NCBI GenBank assembly: GCA_030524635.1
Contig: JAUNGG010000011.1
Coordinates: 16,270 to 80,269 of the forward strand
Direction of reading: 5' to 3'
DNA length: 64,000 nt
From: Lachnospiraceae bacterium
GTDB lineage: Bacteria; Bacillota; Clostridia; Lachnospirales; Lachnospiraceae
The translations under genes were made by a program, and so were the position numbers. This document shows, one piece after another, positions 1 to 9,324 of this stretch (position 1 is the stretch's first letter; every line of letters begins with the position of its first letter). The notes below the pieces were generated by a model that did no database searches, was not told where the DNA came from, and was given only the letters and a program-made list of their open reading frames with translations.

Positions 1-586
1 GACTTTTATCATGTCCTTTGTAGGCATGAATTAATGGATTCATATCCTCTTCTTCTTGAAGATCCTGACGCAGCCGGCTTAACCAGACATTTTCTTCCTT
101 GGATAACTTTTGGTTGATTAAAATCTGCATGGGAAACAGCAGACCTGTTACATAATAGATGCCGGGAAATGCTTTTTTTATTTCTGCATGGTATTGCTGC
201 TGCAGATGCTTAATCATTTCACGGGGATAATGATTGCTGACCAGCGTCATAGTCAGTTCATCTGGCGGGATTTCCATTACCTTCTCGGTATCCGATTGAT
301 ACAGGCAGAGATACCCCAGCACCTTATAGAAATCATTTACACATAAATAGTCGGTGGGACTTTTATATTCGATGATATTGTACTGACGAAAAATCCGGCC
401 GAAGCTTTTCTTGATTTTTCGTCCGGCCTCTACTTTGATAATCAGGGTGTCAATCTGAAGGGGTTTTTGGGTCAGATTATATTCCTGAAAAAACTGCAGA
501 AATTCCATATCCTCCATAAGCTCGATTTGGATTGCTGCGTGGAAAGCGGAGTGCCATTGTAATGCCTTTTCTTCCCTATCTTTCAT
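1..586 (-). CDS. PD-(D/E)XK nuclease-like hypothetical protein, C-terminus cut by window edge
   Basis: An open frame runs from an ATG at 586 leftward off the window, giving 195 codons with no stop. An AAAGGAAA ribosome binding site precedes the ATG. The protein has an N-terminal helical part (MKDREEKALQWHSAF), then a D-x-L-I-I-K stretch and N-I-I-E-Y-K-S. That spacing resembles the D...(D/E)xK core of PD-(D/E)XK enzymes such as the Rpn/transposase-like nucleases common in Lachnospiraceae. A helical region with YLCVNDFYKVLGYLCLY follows. Function is unknown: it may be a nuclease-fold protein with no assigned role. It is divergent from the acyltransferase gene. Confidence 0.6.
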   Translation of the reverse strand, partial: MKDREEKALQWHSAFHAAIQIELMEDMEFLQFFQEYNLTQKPLQIDTLIIKVEAGRKIKKSFGRIFRQYNIIEYKSPTDYLCVNDFYKVLGYLCLYQSDTEKVMEIPPDELTMTLVSNHYPREMIKHLQQQYHAEIKKAFPGIYYVTGLLFPMQILINQKLSKEENVWLSRLRQDLQEEEDMNPLIHAYKGHDKS

Positions 587-707
587 GAAATGATTTCCTT
601 TCTATTATAGTCGATGGAAATAAAGTTCGCAATTGGTAAAATAGATTTACTGGAAATATGTAAAAAATTTACATTTCATAAGAAGTATATCATATCTTAC
701 AAATATT

Positions 708-748
708 GTCAATCACAGATTGACTTTACGGCATCCTCCTGATAAAAT
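708..748 (+). promoter_or_regulatory. Promoter with overlapping inverted repeat, upstream of acyltransferase
   Basis: TTGACT at 720-725 and TAAAAT at 743-748 are separated by 17 bases, a good sigma-A type promoter. A perfect inverted repeat GTCAAT-cacag-ATTGAC (708-724) overlaps the -35 box, as expected for an operator. A second dyad, TGTAAA-aaa-TTTACA, lies near 658-673. No regulator can be named. Confidence 0.5.
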
Positions 749-788
749 ATCGCTATCGTACTTATTTAGCCCCTTTATTGTTATTTAA

Positions 789-1955
789 TTGATAAAGAAC
801 AGAAAGCATGTGAAGAAAATGATAAAACATACAAACGCTCGTCCACAGGCCGCCAATTACAATCTTTTAAAAAGCCTTGCCATTTTTATGGTAATCGCAG
901 TCCATATGCTGTCCGTGGCAGAGCTGATGCCGGCGGGAGATGTTCGGGCCTATCGGATTCATGAAGTGATCCGAACCATCCTGCTAACCTCCAACGGCTT
1001 ATTTTTCATGATCAGCGGACGGTTTCTTCTGGAACACTATGATGGCAGAATCGGTCGTTTTTACTGGAAGCGTGTGGTAAAGATTGGGATTCCCGTGCTG
1101 CTGGCAGCGTTTTTTTATTACTGGTATGTATACGGAAGAAATGGAATCGGTTTTTCCTTCTGGAAGGGATTTGTGAAGGATTTTCTTCAGTGCCATATTC
1201 AGGGATATTTCTGGTTTGTGTTTGCGCTGGCTGGATTTTACCTGGCAGTGCCGTTTCTGGCGAAAATGTTTGCAGCCATGAGCCAGAGGGAGAAACGGAT
1301 CCTTACCTGCGTTACTATGGCATACTTTTTCATTCAGAATTTGTACCAGATTTTCAGCCTGGAGATGGTTCTGACCTCCTATCCTTTTTACAGCTGGCTT
1401 TTTTACTGTATTCTTGGTTATCTTCTGGACAGTCTGGAATTATCGGGGAAGGAGAAAAATTGGCTGATCCGGACAGGAGGTCTGGCTTTTCTGGTTTCTG
1501 CCTGGGAGATTTGTTTCTGGGAGCGGGAGAATCCGGCTATCCATAATTATTCTGTGACGATGATTCTGATGACTACAGCAATCTATCTGGCTGTGACCAC
1601 ATATGGGGCGCATATTGCAGAACGGTTTTCTAATGTGATCAATTTTATTACCCGGCGTTCCTTTTATATTTATCTGATGCATGGCATTACCCAGTTTTGG
1701 CTGGGAGAGTGGATTTCCAGATATCTGGCAGGAAATCCCACAACGGGCCTGATCAGTGATGGTGCCGGGACCGTCATTCGGGCGGTGCCGGAAAGCGGGG
1801 GGCTTGCAAGGCTATGGCTTCTCTGGCTGGGCTTATCCATTATTTCTTATGGGATGGCGCTGGGAATCGGATGTGCTCTGGACTGGATCTATGGTCCGGT
1901 ATCGAAAAGACTGATAGGGATAAAATGGCCAATTAGAAAAGGGGATGTGAAATGA
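789..1955 (+). CDS. Acyltransferase family integral membrane protein (OafA/WecH-like)
   Basis: The protein has about 388 residues and is strongly hydrophobic, with roughly ten membrane segments. The N-terminal NYNLLKSLAIFMVIAVHML is the typical first helix of the acyltransferase-3 family, with the conserved basic residue and His (VHML) near residue 40. Family members transfer acetyl or other acyl groups to surface polysaccharide, peptidoglycan or lipid sugars. The acceptor cannot be deduced here. The start is uncertain: TTG 789 is the longest, GTG 810 and ATG 819 are also in frame, and none has a strong Shine-Dalgarno site. Its stop overlaps the next gene's ATG by four bases, so the two are probably co-transcribed. 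Confidence 0.8.
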   Translation: MIKNRKHVKKMIKHTNARPQAANYNLLKSLAIFMVIAVHMLSVAELMPAGDVRAYRIHEVIRTILLTSNGLFFMISGRFLLEHYDGRIGRFYWKRVVKIGIPVLLAAFFYYWYVYGRNGIGFSFWKGFVKDFLQCHIQGYFWFVFALAGFYLAVPFLAKMFAAMSQREKRILTCVTMAYFFIQNLYQIFSLEMVLTSYPFYSWLFYCILGYLLDSLELSGKEKNWLIRTGGLAFLVSAWEICFWERENPAIHNYSVTMILMTTAIYLAVTTYGAHIAERFSNVINFITRRSFYIYLMHGITQFWLGEWISRYLAGNPTTGLISDGAGTVIRAVPESGGLARLWLLWLGLSIISYGMALGIGCALDWIYGPVSKRLIGIKWPIRKGDVK

Positions 1956-2599
1956 TTTATATAACAAAGTTTGAGATCCCAGTTTCTCAAAGAAATGAAA
2001 AATACCAAATGGAGCATCAGGCCGGGCTGGAGCTTCTGGCATATGGTCTGCACCGGGAATACGGTCTTTCTTTTCACGATCTCTCTGCTCAGATTCAAAA
2101 AGGGGAGCGGGGAAAGCCATATCTGCCGGATTTTCCGCAGATTCATTTTAATATCAGCCACAGCGGATCTGTGGCGGTCTGTGCCCTGGGAAATCAGCCT
2201 TTGGGGATCGATGTAGAGCAGCTCCGCCCGGCAAGACTTGGGGCTGCACGGAGGATCCTGACAGATGGAGAGAGAAGACATCTGGAAGCCTGCTCGGAAA
2301 GGGATCGGGATCTGGAATTTTTCCGGATCTGGACGTTGAAGGAAAGCTATGCAAAGGCACTGGGTATTGGCCTGGCCCTGGACTTTCCTGCAGTGGAATT
2401 TTCCTTCGGCAGGCAACCCCAGGGAGAGATCCAGATGAAGCTGCTGAAAGCAGGAGCCCAGAAGGAGAACGTACCCTGGAGATTTACCCAGACCATATGG
2501 GAAGATTCCTATGTGATCTCCTTCTGCGGATTGGAAGCACCTGGAAGTCTAATCCTGGTTTCATCGGGACAGCAGTATTCCCGGATGATCTGGATATAG
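1952..2599 (+). CDS. 4'-phosphopantetheinyl transferase superfamily protein (Sfp-like)
   Basis: This 215-residue protein carries the Sfp-type signature: HFNISHSG near residue 67, GIDVEQ near 89 (metal-binding Asp and Glu) and FRIWTLKESYAKALGIGL near 127. Such enzymes move the 4'-phosphopantetheine arm from CoA to a carrier-protein serine. The length matches Sfp-type rather than AcpS enzymes. AGGGGATGTGAA precedes the ATG, which sits inside an ATGA overlap with the acyltransferase stop. No carrier protein or synthase is nearby, so the partner may be encoded elsewhere. The last 91 bases overlap the convergent lysR gene. Confidence 0.88.
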   Translation: MIYITKFEIPVSQRNEKYQMEHQAGLELLAYGLHREYGLSFHDLSAQIQKGERGKPYLPDFPQIHFNISHSGSVAVCALGNQPLGIDVEQLRPARLGAARRILTDGERRHLEACSERDRDLEFFRIWTLKESYAKALGIGLALDFPAVEFSFGRQPQGEIQMKLLKAGAQKENVPWRFTQTIWEDSYVISFCGLEAPGSLILVSSGQQYSRMIWI

Positions 2600-3483
2600 T
2601 CCTTGGCGTGCTGCGGCAGATACCGCCGCGGCTGGTAGGCGGCGATGGTTGTGGTTTCCACCGGCTGTCTGCCAATGGAAAAGCAAAGGGGATGATCGGG
2701 TCTGTTCCTTTCCAGAGAATGGAAATAAGAAGCCGGCGCAAAGGCAGCTCCCATTCCATCCATAGCCAGCTGGATGGACATCTGGCTGTTTCGGGTGTGG
2801 AGCAGCACCGGCGGTTGGATTTCATACTCCTCAAATATTTTTAATGCGATTCCTCCTGTATTCTGATCCGGGTACAGGAGGATAAAATTTTCCTGCTCTA
2901 ATAACCGCAGATCCAGCCAGGGGTACTGATACCCTGGCTTTTTTTCTGCCCTCCCAGCCAGTGGATGGTTTTCTGATAAGATCAGCACGATTTCCTCCTT
3001 CCGAATGATCTGATAGTCTAATAATTTAGGAAATTCGTGGACATTATAAAAGGTGAGATCAATGGAATGATTCCGCAGCGTTTGTTCTGCCACAAAATTA
3101 ACCTCCTCCATCACATTGATGGTCACATAGGGATATTTTCGGTGAAACTCCATCAAGGTAGGCTGCAGCAGCGTGCTTCCCAGCATGATCGGGATGGCAA
3201 TATTCAAACGCCCCTGCTCCTTGTGAGTGATATCCTCATACTCCTGATCCCATTCCTCCCCAAACGCCGCAATCTGTTCCGCATAATGCAGATACCGCTC
3301 CCCAATATAGGTAGGAATATAAGCATTATCGATCCGCGAAAACAAAGGCGCCCCCAGCTGCCGCTCCAGATTTTTCAGATATTTACTCAAGGAAGGCTGG
3401 GAAATAAAAAGCGATTCCGCAGCCTTTCCGATGTTTTTATGTTTTGCGATGGCTAAGATATAACGCGCCTCCTTCAGGTCCAT
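2509..3483 (-). CDS. LysR family transcriptional regulator
   Basis: This 324-residue protein has an N-terminal winged helix-turn-helix (MDLKEARYILAIAKHKN, then SLFISQPSLSKYLKNLE) and a LysR substrate-binding domain from about residue 90. ATG 3483 was chosen because GGAGGTG sits seven bases upstream and the protein then starts exactly at the family N-terminus; the frame stays open further upstream but that part is unrelated and AT-rich. The gene is divergent from the ABC importer/deaminase operon, the classic arrangement for a LysR activator of its neighbour. Its effector is probably the operon substrate or product (inference). The 3' end overlaps the convergent phosphopantetheinyl transferase gene by 91 bases. 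Confidence 0.9.
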   Translation of the reverse strand: MDLKEARYILAIAKHKNIGKAAESLFISQPSLSKYLKNLERQLGAPLFSRIDNAYIPTYIGERYLHYAEQIAAFGEEWDQEYEDITHKEQGRLNIAIPIMLGSTLLQPTLMEFHRKYPYVTINVMEEVNFVAEQTLRNHSIDLTFYNVHEFPKLLDYQIIRKEEIVLILSENHPLAGRAEKKPGYQYPWLDLRLLEQENFILLYPDQNTGGIALKIFEEYEIQPPVLLHTRNSQMSIQLAMDGMGAAFAPASYFHSLERNRPDHPLCFSIGRQPVETTTIAAYQPRRYLPQHAKDYIQIIREYCCPDETRIRLPGASNPQKEIT

Positions 3484-3540
3484 TCTGCACCTCCGTAAAT
3501 AAAATAGCTTTACTGCATAAAAAAAATAGAATTTATGTAT

Positions 3541-3569
3541 TTGACGTATATTATATAACTTTTTATAAT
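3541..3569 (+). promoter_or_regulatory. Promoter of the ABC importer/deaminase operon
   Basis: TTGACG (3541-3546) and a perfect TATAAT (3564-3569) are separated by 17 bases in the lysR/ABC intergenic region, with transcription expected to start near 3576. The AT-rich stretch just upstream (3495-3540), between the -35 box and the lysR start, is where a LysR protein would bind. Confidence 0.65.
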
Positions 3570-3664
3570 AACCGTAAAGGTTTAAATTAGAAAACTTAAT
3601 AAGTAAAATCAATCCAAAAGCAAGACATGAAAGCCAAAAGCGAAACACGAAAAGGAGGAGAAGT

Positions 3665-4495
3665 ATGAAAAAAAGCAGTACATGGATCATGCTGGCGCCA
3701 GGTCTTATCATCCTGCTGGTATGTCTGGCCATGCCCTTACTAAAAGTGCTGGTTCCCACCTTCACCATAGGTGATTATCCCTTCAGCGCTTATGTGCAGT
3801 TTTTCCAGGACGAGTATTACCTGAAGATCTTTTTCAGGACAGTCCGGATTGCAGTGATCACCACAGCAGTCTGTATGCTGGGAGGAATTCCCACTGCTTA
3901 CTTTATCAGCCGGTGCAGCAAGAAGTGGAGGGGACTTCTTCTGGCAGCGTCCATTTTCCCTATGATGACCAACTCCGTCATCCGAAGCTTTGCCTGGATT
4001 AATATTCTGGGAAGCAATGGGATCGTAAACAAGCTTCTGATGGCCCTCAATGTGGTGGAGAAGCCTATGAAGCTTCTGTACACAGATTTTGCTATTATTA
4101 TCGGCTCTGTCTACCTGTTCCTTCCGCTGATGATCGTGACTGTAACCGGCGTGATGGAAAATATTGATGATGACATGATGGAAGCCGCTCAAAGCCTTGG
4201 CGCCAACCGCCTTTTAGCTTTTATGAAGGTGATCTTCCCCATGAGCCTTCCCGGCATTATTGTAGGCGGCATCCTGGTATTTACCGGAACGCTGACGGCC
4301 TACACCACGCCTCAGCTGTTAGGAGGCAACAGCAACATGGTTCTGGCAACCCTGATCTATCAGCGGGCCATGTCCGTAGGAGACTGGAACGGCGCTTCCG
4401 TGGTGGCGCTGATTATGATCATTGTTACCCTGGTTGTGATCAAGGGCTTCAACGCGCTGGCTGCGAAGCTGGATAAGAGAGGTGAAAAGGGATGA
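3665..4495 (+). CDS. ABC transporter permease, PotB-like (polyamine/iron/thiamine-type)
   Basis: This 276-residue inner-membrane permease has about six membrane segments. It carries the BPD_transp_1 EAA loop around residues 170-190 (MEAAQSLGANRLLAFMKVIFPMSLPGI), which docks onto the ATPase. GGAGGAG precedes the ATG. It overlaps the next permease by four bases (ATGA). It is most like PotB/PotH permeases, a family that imports polyamines but also other cationic or organic solutes. The deaminases in the operon point away from a plain polyamine importer. Confidence 0.88.
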   Translation: MKKSSTWIMLAPGLIILLVCLAMPLLKVLVPTFTIGDYPFSAYVQFFQDEYYLKIFFRTVRIAVITTAVCMLGGIPTAYFISRCSKKWRGLLLAASIFPMMTNSVIRSFAWINILGSNGIVNKLLMALNVVEKPMKLLYTDFAIIIGSVYLFLPLMIVTVTGVMENIDDDMMEAAQSLGANRLLAFMKVIFPMSLPGIIVGGILVFTGTLTAYTTPQLLGGNSNMVLATLIYQRAMSVGDWNGASVVALIMIIVTLVVIKGFNALAAKLDKRGEKG

Positions 4496-5274
4496 AAAAG
4501 AATAAATGGCTTACTGCCTATGCAGCAGTTATTTTCGCGTTTTTAATGATCCCGCTGCTGATCATTACCGTGACGGCCTTCGGAGGCGGAAGCGCCATCA
4601 CCTTTCCCATTGATTCCTTTTCGGTGAAATGGTTTGCTAACGTATTTTCCTTAAAATCCTTCCGGCGCTCCTTCTTAACCAGCCTGGAGGTAGCATTCCT
4701 GGCTACCATCATTGCTCTTTTAGTAGGTGTTCCGGCGGCTTATGCCCTGGCACGTTCTCATATGAAGGGACGACAGCTGTTAAAATCCATTTTCCTGTCA
4801 CCTACCATTGTGCCGGGAATCGTAATCGGCTTTATCCTGTACCAGTTTTTGATCCTGACCTTCCGGATTCCGGTGCTGCCAAGTCTTTTAGCCGGCCATT
4901 TTATGGTGACGCTGCCTTACGTGATCCGCGTGGTAGGCTCTGCCATGGAGCAGTTTGACTTTTCCATCGAGGAGGCGGCATGGAGCCTGGGCTGTCCCAA
5001 GGGGAAGGCATTTTTCCAGGTGGTCCTGCCTAATGTGACCTCCGGCATTTCCTCTGCGTTTATGCTGGCATTTATCAATTCCTTTAACAATATTCCAGTG
5101 TCCATGTTCCTGACCGGACCGGGAGTCAGCACCTTCCCGGCGACGCTGATGAATTATATTGAGTACAATTACGACCCTACTGTTTCAGCAGTTTCTGTGC
5201 TGCTGATGGCGGCTACTGTGATCATCATGGTAATCGTAGATAAGACCCTGGGCATCGCTTCCCTGGCAAAATAG
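4492..5274 (+). CDS. ABC transporter permease, PotC-like
   Basis: The second permease subunit, 260 residues with six predicted membrane helices. Its EAA loop (IEEAAWSLGCPKGKAFFQVVLPNV) lies near residues 158-180. It is translationally coupled to the first permease through an ATGA overlap. Together the two form the heterodimeric channel of a PotABCD-type importer. The downstream ATPase begins seven bases later behind AGGAGG. Confidence 0.88.
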   Translation: MKKNKWLTAYAAVIFAFLMIPLLIITVTAFGGGSAITFPIDSFSVKWFANVFSLKSFRRSFLTSLEVAFLATIIALLVGVPAAYALARSHMKGRQLLKSIFLSPTIVPGIVIGFILYQFLILTFRIPVLPSLLAGHFMVTLPYVIRVVGSAMEQFDFSIEEAAWSLGCPKGKAFFQVVLPNVTSGISSAFMLAFINSFNNIPVSMFLTGPGVSTFPATLMNYIEYNYDPTVSAVSVLLMAATVIIMVIVDKTLGIASLAK

Positions 5275-5281
5275 GAGGAAA

Positions 5282-6328
5282 ATGACAATGGCTTTCATGA
5301 CATTAAATCAGATCGACGTTAGTTATGATAAGAAAAAACAGATTTTAAAGGGACTGAATCTGGATGTGGAAAAGGGAGAACTGGTTTCCCTCTTAGGTCC
5401 CAGCGGCTGCGGAAAGACGACAACGCTCCGTGTAGTAGCCGGATTTATCGAGCCAAAGGGCGGCACCTTTACGCTGGATGGGGAGGATATGACCCGGTGT
5501 CCGGTTCACAAGCGGAATTTCGGCCTGGTGTTTCAGAGCTATGCCTTGTTTCCACATTTAAGCGTCTATGACAATGTGGCCTTCGGCCTCCGCACCAGAA
5601 AGGTGGAGAAGGACGTGATTGACAGGAAGGTAAAGGAGATTCTGGAGGTCTGCGGCCTGACCGAGCTGGCAAGCCGTTTCCCCAAGGAGATGTCCGGCGG
5701 TCAGAGACAGCGTGTGGCTCTGGCCCGTGCGCTGGTGATCGAGCCCAAGCTTCTCCTTCTGGATGAGCCCTTAAGCAACCTGGATGCCAAGCTGAGAGTC
5801 AGCATGCGTGTGGAGATCAAGCGGCTGCAGAAGAAGCTGGGAATCACCACCCTGTTCGTCACCCACGACCAGGAGGAGTGCTTCTCCATCTCCGACAAGG
5901 TTGCCATTATGAACCAGGGTGTGATCGAGCAGTACGATTCCCCGGAAAATATCTACAAGCGCCCTGCCACCGAGTTTGTGGCACGGTTTATCGGGTTTGA
6001 AAACTTCCTGGAGCTGAAGCCGGCAGGCAATAACTGCTATCAGGCGTCAGACGGAAGCACGTTCCGTGTGTCCATGAGCTGGGGCAATGAGCCCTTTTCC
6101 GGAACCATCCGCCCGGACGATATCCGGCTGGCAGAGGACGGCCAGAAGGAGAATGTGATCACCGGAACGGTAGGAGTGCGCACCTTCCTTGGAAAGAGCT
6201 ATCAGTACGAGGTGAGCACCGCAGCGGGGACGCTGAAGGTAAATATGGATACGGAGTATGCATTCCAGGAGGGTGATTCGATCCGGCTGTATCTGCCGGA
6301 GGATAAGCTGATCCTGGTAAGAAAGTAA
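5282..6328 (+). CDS. ABC transporter ATP-binding protein, PotA-like
   Basis: The 348-residue ATPase has Walker A GPSGCGKT near residue 39, a Q-loop (VFQSYALFPHL), the signature MSGGQRQR, Walker B LLLLDEP and the switch His in VTHDQEE. A TOBE-type C-terminal regulatory domain covers about 280-348. It powers import by the two preceding permeases. ATG 5282 lies only four bases after AGGAGG; the in-frame ATG at 5288 has better spacing and may be the true start. The protein ends with TAA, followed 26 bases later by the binding-protein gene. Confidence 0.9.
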   Translation: MTMAFMTLNQIDVSYDKKKQILKGLNLDVEKGELVSLLGPSGCGKTTTLRVVAGFIEPKGGTFTLDGEDMTRCPVHKRNFGLVFQSYALFPHLSVYDNVAFGLRTRKVEKDVIDRKVKEILEVCGLTELASRFPKEMSGGQRQRVALARALVIEPKLLLLDEPLSNLDAKLRVSMRVEIKRLQKKLGITTLFVTHDQEECFSISDKVAIMNQGVIEQYDSPENIYKRPATEFVARFIGFENFLELKPAGNNCYQASDGSTFRVSMSWGNEPFSGTIRPDDIRLAEDGQKENVITGTVGVRTFLGKSYQYEVSTAAGTLKVNMDTEYAFQEGDSIRLYLPEDKLILVRK

Positions 6329-6354
6329 AAATGAAAAGTAAAGGAGAGACAATT

Positions 6355-7473
6355 ATGAAAAAGAGAGTATTAGCATCCATTCTTTGCGCCGCTATGGTGA
6401 TGACTGCATGCGGCGGACAGGCATCTGGAGACAGCGCCGGGAATTCCGGCAATGCAGGCGGACAGAACACGGAGCAGGCAGCTGGTTCCGGTGATTCCTC
6501 CAGTGCAGCAGGCGGACAGAAGCTGGTTCTTTCCACCTTCGGTTTAAGCGAGGATATCTCTGCGGAGGAGGTTTACGCCCCGTTTGAGGAGGAGTTTAAC
6601 TGCGAGATCGTGACGGAGACCGGCGGAGCCAATGACCGTTACACCAAGCTGGCAGCGGACAGCCAGTCCACCATCGATGTGATCGAGTTATCCCAGGCTA
6701 TGACAGCAAAGGGAATTGCAGAAGGCTTATTTGAGGATATTGATTTAAGCAAGCTGGAAAATGCAGCCGATATGATCACCGCAGCCAAGACCATGGCAGA
6801 GGAAGGCCAGGGCGTAGCCTACACCATCAACAGCATCGGCATTATGTATAATCCGGATGTGGTGGATTTTGAGATCACCAGCTTTGATGATCTGTGGGAT
6901 CCTCGTCTGGAGGGTATGGTTTCCATCCCGGAGATCACCACCACCTTCGGTCCGGCTATGGTATACATGGCAAGCGATCACGCAGGCGTTGATATCAAGA
7001 GCGACAACGGCGAGGCTGCCTTCCAGGCACTTTCTGAGTTGAAGCCAAACCTGGTAAAGACCTACACCAAGTCCTCTGATTTAATCAACATGTTTACCTC
7101 CGGTGAGGTGGCTGCTGCTGTAGTAGGAAACTTCGGTGTGCCCACCATTCAGGCAGCAAATCCAAATCTGATCTATGTAAGCCCGGAGACCACCTATGCA
7201 AACTTTAACATTATCAGCATCACCAAAAACTGTAAAAATAAGGATCTGGCATATGCCTATTTAAACTACCGGTTAAGTGAAGAGCTTCAGACCAAGACCG
7301 GAAAGGCATTAAACGAGGCGCCTACCAACAGTAAGGTAACCTTTACCGAGGAGGAGGCCAAGAACATGACCTACGGCAAGGTAGCAGAGGGTGCAAAGGC
7401 GCTGGATTATTCCTTCGTGAATCCCCAGTTAAACAGCTGGATTGATCAGTGGAACCGCATTATCAACAACTAA
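6355..7473 (+). CDS. ABC transporter substrate-binding lipoprotein, PotD-like
   Basis: This 372-residue extracellular solute-binding protein has a lipoprotein signal peptide with lipobox MTAC-GG, so it should be anchored by the modified Cys near residue 20. A Ser/Gly/Gln-rich linker follows, then a PotD-type type-2 periplasmic-binding fold (NSIGIMYNPDVVDFEITSFDDLWD). The start was moved to ATG 6355, nine bases after AAGGAGAG; the longer frame from 6331 would put charged residues before the signal. Order permease-permease-ATPase-binding protein makes a full importer. Its ligand is unknown; the adjacent deaminases suggest a purine-like amine (inference). Confidence 0.87.
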   Translation: MKKRVLASILCAAMVMTACGGQASGDSAGNSGNAGGQNTEQAAGSGDSSSAAGGQKLVLSTFGLSEDISAEEVYAPFEEEFNCEIVTETGGANDRYTKLAADSQSTIDVIELSQAMTAKGIAEGLFEDIDLSKLENAADMITAAKTMAEEGQGVAYTINSIGIMYNPDVVDFEITSFDDLWDPRLEGMVSIPEITTTFGPAMVYMASDHAGVDIKSDNGEAAFQALSELKPNLVKTYTKSSDLINMFTSGEVAAAVVGNFGVPTIQAANPNLIYVSPETTYANFNIISITKNCKNKDLAYAYLNYRLSEELQTKTGKALNEAPTNSKVTFTEEEAKNMTYGKVAEGAKALDYSFVNPQLNSWIDQWNRIINN

Positions 7474-7482
7474 GGAGATTTT

Positions 7483-9324
7483 GTGAAGGTTGATTATATC
7501 ATAAAGGATGCCTGGGTCTATCAGACCTTCCGGCAATGCTTTGAAAAGAGAGAGGTAGCAGTTTCGGGGGAACGCATTTTAGCGGTTTCCCCGAAATTTG
7601 CAGGTGCATGTGATCGGATCATCGACGGCAGCGGGATGTATCTGATCCCGGGACTGATCGATATCCACATGCATATTGAAAGCTCCATGACCTATCCAAA
7701 GGAATTTTCCCGGCTTGCATTGCAGCACGGGACCACCACGGTAGTGGCAGATGCCCATGAGATCGCCAATGTATTCGGCATGGAGGGAATTTGCTCCTTT
7801 ATGGATCAGGAAACGGAGATGGATATTTTTTATGCCATCCCATCCAGTGTTCCTGCTACCAGCTGGGAGCTGGAAACGCCGGGAGCGGCCATCGGGGAGG
7901 AAGAGACCAGGCAGCTTTTAGAGGATGATCGGGTGCTGTGTCTGGGTGAGGTGATGAACTTTAGGGATCTGGTGCCAGAAGAGCCGGATGGACTGATTTC
8001 AAAGCCGGATGCTGCACTGGCTCATAAAGCCGATACAAAGACTCTTCGCCTGATCCGTATGTGCCGCAGCCGGCGGGGGCGGGATATCCGGATCGAGGGG
8101 CACTGCCCGAAGATCACAGGAATGGACTTAAACCGCTTTATCTTCGCCGGAGTGGATGCCGACCACACCCAGCAGACCCCGGAGTCCGTTCTGGAAAAGT
8201 CGGATCTGGGAATGTTTCTGGAGCTGCAGAGAAAATCTCTGACCCCGGAGGTGGTGGAGGCAGTGTGCAGCCACAGGCTGTATGAAAATGTTGCTCTGAT
8301 CACAGACGATACCATGCCGGACCAGCTGTTGGAGGGACAGCTAAACCGTATTCTGCTGGCTGCCGTTCAGGCAGGAATGCCGGTTGAGAAGGCTATCTAC
8401 TGCGCCACCTATACACCAGCCAGACGGATGCATTTAGATGACCGTGGCATGATCGGGCCGGGAAAGCTGGCGGATTTCCTGCTGCTGCAGGATCTGGATA
8501 CCTTCCGCCCGGCTGCCGTAGTCAAAAGCGGCCGGCTGGTGTCCGGGAGCTGGTGGATGGCCGGGAGTGCAGGAAAGGCGGCGGAACAAGCAGATCCGAA
8601 GGAGGAAGAGCCATCTGCTGTCAGTACCGTATGCTCGTCTCGTTTTGCAGCGGATACCATATTTCCGCCCCATTTTTATCATTCCGTGCATTGCCGCGGA
8701 GCAGTGGCTTCCGACTTTATCCTGACGGCAGGAAAGGCCTGCACCAGTGTCCTGGCCAATGTGATCCGGATCGGCACCTTCGGAACGGCCACGGAGCTGG
8801 TCAGACGGAGGATCCCGGTAAGAAATGGTGTCATCTGCTGGCAGGAGGCAGGGCTCTGTCTGGCTGTGATTTTTGAGCGGCATGGCAGGAATGGAAATAT
8901 TGCAGCAGGGCTGGTGGAGGGAGCCTTCCAGAAACCGGGAGCAGCGGCCACCACCTGGTCCCATGACAGTCATAATCTTCTGGTGCTGGGAAATTCGCCG
9001 GAGGATATGGTGATTGCCCAGAATCGGGTCATAGCCCTTCAGGGGGGATATGTGGTTGCAGCAGAAGGAGCGGTAGCTGCGGAGGCCCTATTACAGGTAG
9101 GAGGCATTATCAATGACGGTCCCCTTGAGAAGCTGGCCAAGGATCTTGGCAGGGTGCGGGGAGCGATGGCTGCGCTGGGATATGAAAATAACAATGAGAT
9201 CATGTCCATGTCTACCCTGGCGCTTCCGGTTTCTCCAGCTTTGAAGCTGACGGATTACGGGCTTCTGGACGTAAAAACACAGAAAAAAGTGGCATTGATC
9301 GCAGAGGAGTGCTTGGATGTATGA
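7483..9324 (+). CDS. ade: Adenine deaminase (Ade family)
   Basis: This 613-residue amidohydrolase matches the bacterial adenine deaminase architecture. The metal-binding H62-x-H64 sits in GLIDIHMHIESSM; EGHCPKITGMDLNRFIFAG and the conserved D-A-D-H follow. The C-terminal Ade-specific domain contains SHDSHNLLVLG, and LALPVSPALKLTDYGLLDV lies near the end. The reaction is adenine + H2O to hypoxanthine + NH3 in the cytoplasm. The GTG start lies six bases after AAGGAG, whose first bases overlap the stop of the binding-protein gene. Its stop overlaps the next gene (ATGA). A related substrate such as a modified purine cannot be excluded. Confidence 0.85.
   Translation: MKVDYIIKDAWVYQTFRQCFEKREVAVSGERILAVSPKFAGACDRIIDGSGMYLIPGLIDIHMHIESSMTYPKEFSRLALQHGTTTVVADAHEIANVFGMEGICSFMDQETEMDIFYAIPSSVPATSWELETPGAAIGEEETRQLLEDDRVLCLGEVMNFRDLVPEEPDGLISKPDAALAHKADTKTLRLIRMCRSRRGRDIRIEGHCPKITGMDLNRFIFAGVDADHTQQTPESVLEKSDLGMFLELQRKSLTPEVVEAVCSHRLYENVALITDDTMPDQLLEGQLNRILLAAVQAGMPVEKAIYCATYTPARRMHLDDRGMIGPGKLADFLLLQDLDTFRPAAVVKSGRLVSGSWWMAGSAGKAAEQADPKEEEPSAVSTVCSSRFAADTIFPPHFYHSVHCRGAVASDFILTAGKACTSVLANVIRIGTFGTATELVRRRIPVRNGVICWQEAGLCLAVIFERHGRNGNIAAGLVEGAFQKPGAAATTWSHDSHNLLVLGNSPEDMVIAQNRVIALQGGYVVAAEGAVAAEALLQVGGIINDGPLEKLAKDLGRVRGAMAALGYENNNEIMSMSTLALPVSPALKLTDYGLLDVKTQKKVALIAEECLDV

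Noticed and set aside
3484..3768. Longer N-terminus for the LysR protein
   Set aside because: The extra frame is hydrophobic and AT-derived, overlaps the promoter and start of the permease gene, and lacks a ribosome binding site; ATG 3483 has GGAGGTG.
3665..7473. Plain spermidine/putrescine importer
   Set aside because: The family allows it, but no polyamine enzymes are nearby and the two deaminases share the operon, so specificity is left open.
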